Assembly (NCBI GenBank): GCA_035582835.1
Contig: JAYKAV010000007.1
Coordinates: 111,377-175,376, forward strand
Length of the DNA stretch: 64,000 bases
DNA from: Phoebastria nigripes
Taxonomy: Eukaryota > Chordata > Aves > Procellariiformes > Diomedeidae
Direction: 5' to 3'
Shown here: piece by piece, positions 36,702 to 50,000 of the stretch
How positions within the stretch are numbered: the first letter of the stretch is position 1
Layout: the number at the start of each line of letters is the position of its first letter
Program-made: the position numbers and the translations under genes
The notes under the pieces: generated by a model
Database searches by the model: none
What the model was told of the DNA's origin: nothing
The model's input: only the letters and a program-made list of their open reading frames with translations

Positions 36702-39700
36702 CATGAACACAAAGGGAGAGTCCCATGAGAAGTAGAGGAATCATCTCTGGGAAGACAGATTAGTTCAGTCCCTGAAAGGCAAAATGCAGTAACATTTATT
36801 CAAACAAGACTTTGATCTTTTCAGCTGAAGTGTTGTGAAGTTTTCAATTTTTTTCCTGAATATCAAAGTATTTTCATTACAGCCTGGTTCCCTGAACTTG
36901 GAGACTACTGAGAACTCCAGCTTACGAAGACCTTTGGGTACTGGGATTTCAAACCATCCATTTGCACTTAAGTCACTCCCTGGCAAAATCCAGGAGTTCT
37001 GCATGCTCAGTTTATCCTTAGCTTTATTTACTTATTTATTGTAGCTAGCTCTTCTCAGCGAGTGTACTACATATCCATACTGAAAATATAAATTAATGAT
37101 GAATATTTATGGTCTGAATTAACTACCTAGGGGTTTTCTTAAGTAACCATAGAGAGGAAAAAAAGAAAAAAAGAAAAAAGCATCTTCAAAACTATGGCAG
37201 CAATACTACATGAAATGCAGAGGGAAGCACAATTAGATGTGAGGAAGCTATTTTCCTCATGGAAAAGCTCCATTTTCTCAATGGAAAAGAGCCAGCCTGA
37301 ACTTTCTTCAAACTTAACCTGCTCACAAGTGTCTGACTAATCTTCACTGTCTTCTGATGCCACCTTGGCAGAAAGCAGAAATACTTTGTCTCACTGGAAA
37401 GCATCTCAATGCAATCTTTAGTCCAATTTTGCATCTGTAAATGGGCTTGCGTAGCTTTTTCTATTTGTTGCGAGTCCATGCCTGTGGACATGCATTCGTG
37501 AAGACAAAGGCAGCTGCAGGTGAATGTCAAATGGAAGAAAGGGGCTAGCTGCTAGCTTTAAAAAAGTGTGCTCAAACATGCAGGGAATTTGCATAAATTG
37601 TCAAAGAAAAAGCACAGACAGCTCTCAAAACTGAAACCTAACAAAAGGAAAGAGAGTATTTCTTCATGTGGAAATGCTGGTCCACAGTAGAGCGGTCAGC
37701 AGGAAGATGGACCATTTATAGAACCAACGTACTGCAGCAAAGCGCATCACAAATTTGTACAGTATTCTTAAGCAAAAATCCTCGGTTGTGGCCAGGTTGA
37801 ATCGATAACTTGACTGTTGAAAATTGAAAAGAACTTCTTTCCATAGTTTCTTCCTGAAAACTCCTAAAACAATACGGATTAACTTCAGAGAGGGCAGTTT
37901 ATAGTAACAAAGATCCATGTGTTTTAGTGCTGCACAGCTGTACCATCAGCATCAAGTATGTTCTTCTTAAAAGCAGATATATTACACACAGCACGCTGTA
38001 TAATGCTATGATGTGTCTTGCTCCATGAACAACAGTAAGAGACACCTAGAACTACTTATAGGCCTTCGAACTGCAGGATGTTAGGGATTGCCATTAAGAA
38101 TAATTTGATGCCAGCTGGAGCTGAAGACACATGCCTTATTTCTAACTTGCTTCAACTCTGGGGAATCATAAATTGTAGTTAAGAAATATAGAATAGAAAA
38201 CAAAAAAAGCAGCAACAAACAGATTAGTGGAAAACAAAAGTAAAGGATCACAAATCAGAAAAACACGTAACACCTAAATAGGCAAATACTGGCATCCTGG
38301 TGAGGAATAAAATGAGAGCAGATAAAAGAAAGATCATTAATCAAACATGTACCAGCTGGGCAAAAATCTCCTTCAAATTATAATGGAGTTAGAGGAGAAA
38401 ATAGGTAGGGGACAAAGTTAAGTTTTAAATGGGAAAATGTTTATGCAGATGAACTATTGCAACAGCCAGTTTCCATCAGTTCCACCCATCCCATCTCTCC
38501 CATGTTCCATCACATCTTCTTGGGATTCAAACACTAACTTGCACAGATCTGTCATGGATATAATACAGGTGCACACTGTGAGAATATATCAAAGTCTAGT
38601 GACAGTTTTGAGAGACATTATTCCTGCAGGTCACTGCTGTGAAATAGAAAAAAAGTTTGGAAATTATTATAATAGTTGCAGAGTATTTGGAATAGCAGAA
38701 TGTCTAGCTGAGAAGGGGTTATTCTGCATTGGAAAGTTTGCTATTTCTGACACAGCCTTCCAGTAAGGAAGTAAAAGTTGACATTTTCTAGGGCACACAC
38801 CGTATGGATATTTGCCCTGACGCAGTCTGGCCTCTGGGTATAACTAACAAAACAAAACTATCTAAAAGCATGCATGAGGAAATGACAGAACACTATTAGC
38901 ACTCCTTACCATGCTACTATGCAAATATTGAAACGAGTTGGAAACATGCACAGTATTTAATCAGCAAGTGTCCAAGTAAAGTAACTGTTCAAATACTTTC
39001 TTTCCTAATTAATCTAAACCTCAGTAACAGGAAAATTGTTGCTCAGTGTCTCTTCGGCATCCTTACTTGCAGTTTTCCTTGGGCCTCTGAGCAGGAATCA
39101 GACTGTGCAGAGACACAGAGATAGTTTACTGAATTCTCAAGGACAGACCATTCTCCCAGATTAAACAATATTCACTCTCTGTCAAAAGCTCAGCTTCAAA
39201 ACTGCCAAAGCATGAGGAGAATGAGGTGCTGCTTAGACCTTTCTGTGCATGAGAGGATAAAACGCAAGACTTCTCTGCCTAAAGGAATCCAGATAATGAA
39301 ATAATCTTTAGTCTTTGTCCCTTCAAGGCACTCTCAACACCTGTTATCCTTGATACTGTCACAGGCAAAAAAGTGTGTGAATTCATCTCAAGGCTGGTAA
39401 TTATTTCAGCTAATTACTCATTTGGATGTGGGGTGATTACCAATGCTCCTTCAGGTGCAACACTGACCACTTTTATTCTAGCTGATGTTTCACAAAGCAG
39501 GATTGTTGCTGTTTCCCCCTTCTCTGTTCTTACAGAAAGATGAAATCCCATGCTATTTAAAATCTGTACTGCAGTGAAACAGCCTGGCCAAGTGGTTAAA
39601 ACCAAATCTTCAGCAATTCATTTTACAGTCAAACATTACTGACTTCATTCAACCTTATTACATGCAGCAATATCTCAGTGTTCAGTATCTTTCTGGATGA

Positions 39701-40592
39701 GTATTTTTATTGTAGTCCATTCCCAAACCACCCTTTTCTCAAGCCAGAATCACCTTTACCTCTATAAATATGAACCAGATGCCTAACTAATGTGTTTTAA
39801 TTTGACTTTTTTCCTCCTAAATCACTGGTGAGTGCAAATCACAAACACTCGTGATGAACAGACAGCAAATACGTGCTGGAATCAGGCATTTTGGTGCAGC
39901 TCTAAGGCACAAAATGTGGGAAGTTCAGTTTTATGAGCACAAAGATGCCAAGACAGTGCTTCATCTTTGTAACTTCAAAACTCATTCAGACAAAAACTCC
40001 TTTCCAGGCCCTTCTTGGGACCACATGCTAAAACCAGTCCAAGTTGTTTTCTTGGTCTGATGAAGAGCTCAGACTGCTTCTCCCCTACTACAAGCTATGT
40101 CTTTCAGTAAGTGCTTTACCTCTATGCAACTAGGCAAATATCGAGCAAATGTTTCTCAGCCTTCAGCCAGGGTGAAAGTATATAGCTATATTTTACTGTG
40201 GAGACTGCTCATTTGTCTCAGCTACTGATTTCCAATTTGCAGCAGTTCAGATGAGTTGGCGGTTGTTATACCCACACCCAAATAGAGTTCAGTCCAACCA
40301 CAGAAGTATTTATGAACACTAACTACTCATTTCTGAAAGGTGGTGTTTGGTACTGGTCTTGAGGGAGGATTTTCTTTTTCCAAGTTCTTAAATTCTGGTG
40401 GACGCAACATTGAATCCAGACTCTGAAATGAGTGCTCATGTAAGAGGAAGAGCACAAGAGTTTCCCCAATTATCAGACTCTCCGATACTGTAGGAAAATT
40501 CACAGATCCATCCAATGCAACCACAGCGAAAGAGGATCCTCTTCCCTCACCTCACTGCCATGGAACAAGGAATCCTCTCTCTCCCCTCTCTG
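36702..40592. other. Non-coding stretch, no gene seen
   Basis: Unique sequence with a purine-rich (GAAAAA)n-like tract near 37154-37180. The longest ORFs are 109-112 codons with no recognisable domain. Confidence 0.55.
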
Positions 40593-40734
40593 TGCCAGAG
40601 GAGGGCTGTGGAGTCTCCAACTCTAGACATACTCAAAACTTGACTGGACAAGGCCATGAGCAACCCTATCAAGCTCTGAAATCAACCCTGCTTCCAAAGG
40701 TTCCTCTCAACTTGAATTATTCTGTGGTCTTTTG
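40593..40734 (+). mobile_element. CR1 3'-end fragment
   Basis: The block GGGCTGTGGAGTCTCCAACT, then ACTCAAAACTTGACTGGACA, AGCAACCCTATCAAGCT and finally AATTATTCTGTGG, matches the known order of the terminal coding region and 3' UTR of CR1. About 20 bp around the TTGGACTAGATGACC part are missing. It is clearly older than the copy at 20893 and belongs to a different subfamily (ATTCTGTG rather than ATTCTATG end). Confidence 0.85.
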
Positions 40735-43718
40735 TGTTTATTGGAGGTATTGGTATTACTGAAGGTGCACCTGCCTTTTCTTGAGGCATGGGTATAAATA
40801 AGCCAGTCAGTTGAAGGTCACAAGCCTCTTTTTCCAAAGTGTAACTGCTGGGGGCAGGAGGGAGTGGGCAGGAATACCCAGGGCCCAGGCAGGGAAACTA
40901 CTCAACAACCATCTATTATTCAATCGGCACACAGCTAACATTCAATGAAGGAAAGGCAGCAGTAATAGTGGTTCTGCTCAGCTTGAATTTCCATTCATGT
41001 GTCTGTACAAACAGCAGCACAGGTCCTTCAGCACTGCTTTTCTTCACAGTAGGCCAAGCTTTTTAAAATTTATATCTTATAAAGAGAAATAAAGGGATAG
41101 TATATTCCCCATTTCTGAGAGAAATCTCCTTAAAGATTTGTTCAAAACAATAATCAAAATATTTTTTACTTGGAAAGAACAACTTGGAAATAGGAGAAAA
41201 CAGATTATTTTTATTTATTTAATTGTCTTTAGTTTTCTAAATGTTAAATTACATAAAAACACAGTACCATAAACCAATCAATTTAATGCACAATATAGCA
41301 CATTGCTTTGATTTCCTTTTTAATACTCACCACTCAGAGACTGCTTCAGGTTCTTAAATAATTGGGAAGACAACTGTAGCCCCTCAGAATCCAGTGGTCA
41401 TTAGCAGCTAAAGATTCTAAAGAGCTGCACTGCTCCAAGCAGCAGAGTGGTTTTATACTCCTAAAGAGGCAATTAATACTTCTGTATTGTTTTGTTCTCA
41501 TCAGTTTGAGAATTGTCTGTGCTTTGGCAGAGGGCATTATTTATGGTCTAGTTTGCTATCAAGCAGGATTCTTTGCCGGCTGATGGATGTCTTCTGACAT
41601 GTCTCATAGAGAAGGGATACAATATGGGAAAGAGAAAAGTAGCAAATAGTCTGTAGGCTCTAGTTCTGCTCCCCCTAAACTAAAAAAGTGCTTTGAGAGT
41701 CACCAATCAGTAGCACATTCCCTCATCATTAGCATCAGTACTACATTCTCNACAGCACCTAGTTTTGCCTGGAAGATAAGTGTACAAGGGTGGGATTCTT
41801 TATACTGTATTTAGGCAATTAATATTATATCACCACATATGTCTCTTCAGGACATGATCTAAAAAAATAATCCCTGCTCTCCCCATACTTACAGGTCCCA
41901 TTCTGACAACACCAGAGGAATTCCTCTTTTTTTCTGCTTACTTTCTACAGTATAGATTCACTGCCATTTGATCCTCTGGCTATTCTTCCCATAATACTCA
42001 ACACATTCATCTCACTGCTTCTAATGGTTCTGATCTTGTTCTTCATCTGTTAGCTGGTCAAACTGGAGTGAATTGTGGCCACTGCCATCAATATCCCATC
42101 CTTTCCTCAGGAAATTCTCTCCAACCTACTAGTGCCTAGAGTATTCCTAGGGACCCTCGATCTCTTCCTTTAATTGTTATCCTTATTCTGGTCCACTTTC
42201 TGCTCATCGGCCCCCTGAAGAAGTATCTTGGGACGTACAAAGGAAAGGCCTATTTATTCCTTGCCAGGAAACCTGCTTTCTCTTTTCTGATCTCACAACT
42301 ACAGCCGTCACAGGCTTTCAGTTCCAGTGCCTTACTCCCCGTTCCTTGCTCTCAATTTTTATTAATCAGCTGTGAGGATTTTCTGGAATCCAATCTCCCA
42401 GCAAAAAGCCTGCATTTTCTCTGTATCTCACCTCAGAAACTGTCCCTTTTGTCTTCTTCAGCTAGCAAAGATTTGGTTGGTGTCCTCAGGATTCTTTAAC
42501 CTGGTCTTTCTTCAGATGTTACCTTACTCTTATTTGGTCAGAGTATTAATCAGATAGTACACTTATCAAAAAAGCTTTGTTTAACAATGAGTAACTTACC
42601 ATGGTGGACAGCTGAAATGTAAGGGTAAAGGAAAATGGCGGCACCTGTTTATGGAAGATAAGGTAACACCTTCCTTGCACAATATGAAGACAAGGCTAAA
42701 GTCAGTCCTATGGGACACCAGGAAGATGGAAGCAAGTGAAAAATGCTAATCTATAGGATGTCTCAAACAGAGAAACAGTCAGTTCTCTGCTCTATAACCA
42801 ACAGCTTTGTGCTGAAGCACTTCAGCATTGTAGTTCAGCTGGAAATATCCCAGTTTTCAAATTTATATTCTTCACTGACTGAGTGAACTGAGTGACTGAG
42901 TTCTTATTACATCAGGTCTACAACTGCATGGTCACAACTCCTTATACATCACACAGAAAGGTGTCAAGCAAAGCATCAACAGGGGATGAGCCAGATGTGG
43001 AAAATGCATATGGGTCAACTGAAGATATTCCTCTATGTATTAAAATCTGGAAAGTGTGTATACACGGACACATTTCCCTTAGTTTGCTGAATAAACATAG
43101 GAAATTCTGCTTAGGGTTTCTTTTCTGAATAAAAGAAGCCAATCTTAAAGAGAAAAAACCACATCAAAAAACTCATTCTAGATTACTGCACAAGATCTCA
43201 AATGAAGACTGTAATATTCAACCTGCTAAATAGTATTCTTTGTGCTATAGGTTTAAAATTATGAGATTTCACAGAACTGCTTTACTGACTTCTAAATTAT
43301 TACAGTAGCAGAAAAGAACATGAGATCAAGCTGATACATGAAAAATATTTACAGCTTCTGGTATTTGCTTTTACCAAAGAAATTATATGACATGTATAAA
43401 AGACCTAATATAAAAGTTATAATCCCATAGTCTCTTGAGATGACCTATAACATGCAGGTGCATGACACCACTCTTATCACATGCTACCTGCAATCAGTTG
43501 ATTTAGATACACAGAAAATACTGAAGCAATATTGCCTGAATATCTAAAGACAACTTTAAAAAGTAGATATTCTCCATTTCTTGAGCCTAGTGACATGTTC
43601 CTTTTCTACCTACAGTGCTGCTCCTCAGAAGCACTCTGCATCCTTTAACATCAATTGAATACGCCCCTCAGGATATTACCTTTAGCATTTAAGTGAAATT
43701 TTACTTTTTCTTTCCAGA
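40735..43718. other. Non-coding stretch, no gene seen
   Basis: Unique AT-rich sequence with short ORFs only. Nothing recognisable. Confidence 0.55.
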
Positions 43719-43786
43719 ACTCTTTTCTTGGCTCAGCTTTTCATTGCAAAGGACTCTTTTCTTGGCTCAGCTTTTCATTGCAAAGT
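43719..43786. repeat. 34-bp tandem duplication
   Basis: The unit ACTCTTTTCTTGGCTCAGCT plus TTTCATTGCAAAGG (43719-43752) is repeated at 43753-43786 with no difference until the last base or so. A second duplication lies 7 bp further on. Confidence 0.93.
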
Positions 43787-43793
43787 CTTACTC

Positions 43794-43832
43794 CATTTCA
43801 ACTGCAGTTCAACATTTTCAACTGCAGTTCAA
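43794..43832. repeat. 19/20-bp tandem duplication
   Basis: CATTTCAACTGCAGTTCAA (43794-43812) is followed by CATTTTCAACTGCAGTTCAA (43813-43832), with one extra T in the second copy. Confidence 0.92.
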
Positions 43833-44049
43833 CAAAGTGGATGGATGAGAAAAATTTGGGGTTTTAAATACAACAACAATTTTCAGCTTCCTGCTTAAGA
43901 ATTGTTCATTCCAGTCCAATTGGTTTGAGCCTACAACCCAAACTAAAATCCCAAGCAAGGCACAGGAGGATCTATAGTCCAAATGGCCCCATTCTGCCAG
44001 ATGAGGAAAGCCAAGAATCATCAGGTGAAAGAAGAATTTAAGAAAAATA

Positions 44050-44098
44050 ACCTAGAAAAACAACCCTAGAAAAAATACCTAGAAATTACCTAGAAAAG
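44050..44098. repeat. Four irregular copies of CCTAGAAA
   Basis: CCTAGAAA recurs four times at 11-14 bp spacing in an A-rich context. Confidence 0.7.
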
Positions 44099-47000
44099 AG
44101 CTGAAGTGCTCTCTGATACCTGGTGAGAAAGAGCAGCAGCTTACTAAACAGCATTTGTGGGAAGGAGTCTGTCTATGTATTTTGCTGTGGACAGTCTCCA
44201 TGACAGAGCATCTGCCCCTCCCCGCCCCCCCGCCATGAATTTTGCTATACTACTGGCAGTTTCACTGGAAAGTCTAGAACTAAAGAGAACAGGGAATCAG
44301 TGACCTCCAGAGACAACCCTAAGAGACTGTACTGTGACACAAAGCTACACCGCGCATGTTTGTTTATGCTGAAGGCTGGTAAAACTCAAAGAACTGAAGA
44401 GATAACTACTGCCCAACAGCTTCCATGAAACCTTTCTTCTGTCCCTTGCAGGAAGTCCTTTCACCTCTGAAGGACACACCACTGTCTCTCCAAGAAGGGC
44501 TGACGCAGCAGGTAGTATGGCAAGGCATGAACTACATGCTATTCCATAGCTAAACAGTGGCTTATATCCCTCAAAATTAAAAGGAGTCTTTAAGAGATTT
44601 ATGAAACTAATAAATTTTTCTCCCCACAAAACAAGAACCTAGGAGTACAAAATAGGTGAAAGCAAAGGTTTCAGCTTCCTTTTAAAATGCACCACTATTC
44701 TAAAGGCCAGGTGTGTCTAACCAGGCTTGTTCTCCTAACATGGCAAAAGGCATTCTTGGAATTAGGTGAATTTTCAAATGAGTAAAAATGAGGGGTTTGA
44801 CCCATTTTTTGGCTCATAAAAGGCTCTCAAAATCTTGAAAGCACAAGACTCCAAAAAGATAATGACAGTCATCTCAAACAGGCCTTTACTTCGGAAGTTG
44901 ATCCCAGTAACCCACAGTTAAAGGCAACTGTAAACCACTGACAGCCACAGAGCATTGGAACATGAGGACTGTAAGCAAACACCGTAATCTCTTTGCTCAT
45001 ACAGCAAAGTCATAACCATACACTCATGATAACACAGAAATGGTTTAAACAACAGATACTCTACTTTCCTGCTTACACTAGTTCTTACAGAGACACAGAG
45101 ATATATTGTGATGGTGTTAATATTTCAAAACTGTTTGCACTAACAAGCATAGTAAGATGATTTAAGCAGACATTTTCACAGATTTAATGGGGCTTTTTTT
45201 ACTCAAACTGTCACACTTTCATAATTCAACTTTCAGCTTGCTGAACTCGGGTACCTTTTTTCTTTTCATGTATCAATACGGTCTTTCTGTCCCTGGATAT
45301 ATCTATTTGTTTCCCTCACCATCTTTCACTTAAATCCCTTTTTCTTTTTCTGACCAGCGTGTAAACAAAAATATTGAGCTGCTGATTGACAACAAGACAA
45401 TCTGTATTACTTTGCCACCTTTTACGGAATTACTTGAACATGTACAAAAATCTGAGATCATAATTACATAGCAGCAACAGTAAAAGAGGCAGTGCCTGAC
45501 TTGACTGTATTAATTAGACTAGACAAATAATATTATCTAATTTACTAATATTTTGAAACCAAAGTTTGCTGTTAGTGACTGCCAAACTTGTAATCCAGAA
45601 GCAAACTGGCCATTTAAAAACATCTATGTCTTATACCTTTGTAAGCGAGAATACTGAAAAACTCACGCACTGCAACTTGTTAACATGATACACTGGTATT
45701 ACAGACTGAAAATACTTTGACAGCTTTAATGTGTCCTTTTCCATTGTAATGGCTTGGTGCATAAAAATGAATGTTTTTCTCCAACATGATCCCTCAGCTC
45801 CTTACTGAAGATTTCAACTCATTTTATGACACATGATGAAGCACCTTCCTCGTTATAATGTGACAATGGCACTACTGAGCACAACAATTTGAGTCTGAAT
45901 GTGCCACTGCAAGACAGAAAAAATCTGAAGAGGCAATTCCACCTAGAACTATACAGCAAATGCATAAGAAAGAGGAAGAAGAATGATTAAAGATGCATTA
46001 GCACAGTCTGAAAAACAATGCTCTCGACAAAAGAACCCTTGGTACATCTGGTAAAAGGGGAACAGCACAGAGATTAGCTGAGTGAGAAATAGAGGAAGAA
46101 TTTGAGTCTTTGAAATACTTGAGATGTAAATGTCTCTGTTCGGACAAAGTCAATTTTAAAACAATCTCGCTATAAAATAAATCACTTCTGAAAAGGTTTT
46201 TAAGTCTAGGAAAAAACCTTTTCCTAATTAACCAGCTCAAGTATTAAATTTGGCATGTGGAATAACCAAAAATGTATTAAGTATGACCCAGATACTTCTG
46301 TTTCAGGTAAATTAACATACAACACATTGAACATCCCCCACACACTACCGCTTTTTTTTTCCCCTACAGTGTGGTTGCTCTGAAAGTTTGCAGTGCAGTT
46401 TTGTAACCTGTTCTGAAATTATTTATTGCCTCATACCACCTCACAACACATCACTTCTCCTGCAGCTCATAATGTTTGGTCTCAACTCCTGATCAGAAAA
46501 AATCCCAACCACAAAAATCAGCAGCTAGTGAGATTTTGATTCAATCCAGGTCACACCCCTAATAATTAGTGTGTCTTCAGAGAGAAGCAGCTGTTTGGAT
46601 CTTTTGTTTTGGTATGGACCGATATTGGCTTACAAAGTACCTTTAGAGAGACTGCCCTGAGGAAAATATAAGTAGAGCCATATCTGTATTTGACACATTA
46701 AACCCCATATTATTTTTTTTTTCCCCAGTTCTCATGTCCACTATTTTCCAAAAATAAACACCACATTCAATCTCCTCTGCTAAACAGACTAAGGCATTTT
46801 CTGTATTGCAAAACTGCAGGAGTACCCGTATGTGGCCTCATAAAAGGACCAATCCTGTAACCTTTATTCATACATTTGACAGGAGCTAACCATCACAATC
46901 ACTTGTACACTGGTTCCTAACATATTTGCTAACAGCCTTATTACTGTTTGGCAGCCTTCATTTAAGTCTCTGGACTTTCAGAAAGGAGTACATTACTGGC

Positions 47001-50000
47001 TGCTGAACCAAGTTAACTATTTCTTCACAGTCTTAAAATGAAATTAAGAATTTTCAAAGATTCAAATTGTGAAAGACATCTGCTTTAATAACATATTCTA
47101 ATGAGTTTCTATAAAGATCTAAAATACAAAATTTTGATAAAAGCACACATTTTAAATCTGATTTGAGGTTTGCAAATTGCCCACATTAAGACATCACTTG
47201 CTTTTACACGGTGTATGGACCCTTTAGATCGGTACAAAGCACTCATATACACAAGGGAATCATTCTATTTTAAACAGAACCCCGTATTCTTTCAGCTTTT
47301 GTAAACCTGAAAATCTTATTGCCACTCCAAATCTGTACTGTACTTTGCACATAGCCACACTGAGTACCCCCCTCAGTACAGGGAAGCAGAACCATGCAGA
47401 TTCCCAGCCTGATTCATTAGTAAGTTCTGCATCGTTTACTTGTGTTTTCTACAGAATTAGCTTGCAAAAAGCATGGGAGATTTCAGGAGTGATGAAACAC
47501 CACAGCTATCCTGGTTCTGCTGCAATGTATGAATGCCTAGCACCCTGGTGTGTCTCACAGGGTTGCATAGCCCAAAGAAGGCAATCTGAACTGATCAAGA
47601 TATTCCTGAGGGAACTCTTTATTAAATCCTAGCCATTTATAACACTAACTCATTACAAGAAATAATTACCATAGCAACCACTGCACACCATGCATTTGCT
47701 AGCACGAACAACAGTGTGTCTTCTTGGGGGAGGAAGTGGGAGGGAAACAAGTCAAAATAAAAACTTCTAGAGAGGTTTAGCATAGTCAGTCACAATTAGA
47801 TTATGTTTTCCTGTATTTTCTTTTATTTTCATCAAAAGAACGTTTCCTATATTAAGTATACCGTTTCAAACAAGCAGCAAACATTTCAGAATTTGCAAGT
47901 ACGACGAAGTGTGTCAACATTTCACAAGGCTTTGTACCAAAGCCCTTTGGTGCTTTTACTTAAAATAGCACTTTACATACTCCAATCCATCTGATTTCAC
48001 TTAGGATGCAAAGGCAAGCTAGGCTGCTAGCTGAAGACTTGAGGAACCTCGCCTTGGTATTTTTTCTTTTCCTCTCTGTATCAGAACTCCTATGTAACTC
48101 CCATTTTAACCTAGAGGCTGAAGAGACATTTAGATGCCTAAGTCCCAGTACCTTAGAGGACCCAATCACAGAAAACAAAATGCAATTTCTCATCCATAAA
48201 AATGGAAATGGTACTGCCCTAACTGCTTTATTGCAAACATACTACAGACTGTGACATGCTTACATGCTCAAAGCAGTGGAATCACACAACAGCATGATAC
48301 AGATTGATGCAGAACCAAAAGAGTTGTACAGAAGACAGATTGGGGGAGTTCAGATCTAGACAAGACATCTTCACCAATGTGAAAAACAGAAGTCAAGATA
48401 AACTGGTAATAGCTCGGTTGCCTTAAGCTGCCTTAGCCATCATCACCAAAGATCCCTTTATGCTCCTATGGAACTCACTGAGAACTTTTTTTTTTTATTA
48501 CCCCCCAAGGCCCAAATCTGTTTCCAGTAGCCAGGATTTCAAAGGCTGCAGGACGAACTGTGAAAGGCCAAACTCTAATACCTTGTGAGATATTTAAAGT
48601 GTCCAAAGAAACCTAGACAATTCTAGAAAGCCAGTTAAGCTTCCATCTGCTGTTTTTAATGCCTAGTTATCTCAGAATTGGTAACAAGACCCAGGACTTG
48701 TGAGGATGATGTTTATCATCTGCACAGAGGAGTGGAACTGCTCAACTGAAGGTTGCCCAGCCAGTTCTAGCACATTCCTATACTTGACAATTATGAGGCT
48801 TGCCTAGGAAGAAACGTTGGCAAAATAACTTTGGAGGTTCTGGCCTCTGAAGGCCTGGAAGAGCGTATTTCATCAGGAAGTTCTATAATATCAATTACAG
48901 GTTTCAAAGAGCAATAAAGCAAAAGGTTCTGCCCTCTTCTGAGCTCCTCCTACTTGTCAAGCTTTCCCTTCCTTTCTTCAGAGAAAAATCACTATTACTT
49001 TACAGGATTAAAAAAAGCAAGAAAGTGAAACCCTGGGGGCTCGGAGACTTGGACTTTAAAGGACTCTGTAATGAACTATTTTATGGTAGTTAGCCACTTT
49101 AATCGTGCCTCCTTTCCTCAATAAAAGTTTCCCTGTCTGTACTCTCCAAGTGCTCTCCAATCCTTCTCCAATACAATGCCCAGAGGGTTAGAGTGTGTTC
49201 CAGCACTGGAACATTGGCCTGGGCAAAGAGCAAAAACCCTTTACTCTTCTGGTTTATTTTCTTCCAAATGCNTTCCAAGATTACCACCACATTTTAACTC
49301 CAGCACCATGCAGAACATGCTTTTGCTAACGATTACAACACGATCTTATTGTATCGCTTTTCAGTCATTAGCCTTCCATTTTCTATCTGGGTTTTTCAGT
49401 TAAATTTCACAAACGTAATATTTTTAAAAAACTTTGGATGAAATCCTGGACTTCTTTCATGGCTGTAACTCTCTTTATTTTGGAAAAATAAGCTTGGGAT
49501 AAAAAGACAGAAATATGGATTTGAGACCCACTCCAATGGTTTGGGCAAAGGGGAGAAAGAAAGGAGAAAATGTCTTACGAGTTTTGATCCTTCTATCTCA
49601 CTGAAAAAGGAGATGAGATTCCCAGTTAGATGCTATGTGCGCCTACCCAAGTTTGATCATCAGTGCTTTTCTGTAACGGGAAGGAAGGATTCCTGACAGT
49701 AGTGGAGGCTGACTGGCCTGGTTCGGCATCTTCCTGACCTCCCCTTCTGAAGTGCTTCGTTTGTACACAATTATAAAGCATGAGCTTTCAAGCATTTCTC
49801 ACTATTAACAAATGATTAACACTGTGACTATTTGTAAGTCAGTGATAATTTGAGGGGTTGCTATTTTAAAAATGTGTTTCTTTTAAACTCTGTCTTCAGT
49901 CCTATTTTGAATTCAACTTTTAGTTTATTATCCCATTAGAATAAGTGCATCAGTTCACACCACTGAAAAGAAGCCATTTCCCTCCAAATGCTGTAAAATA

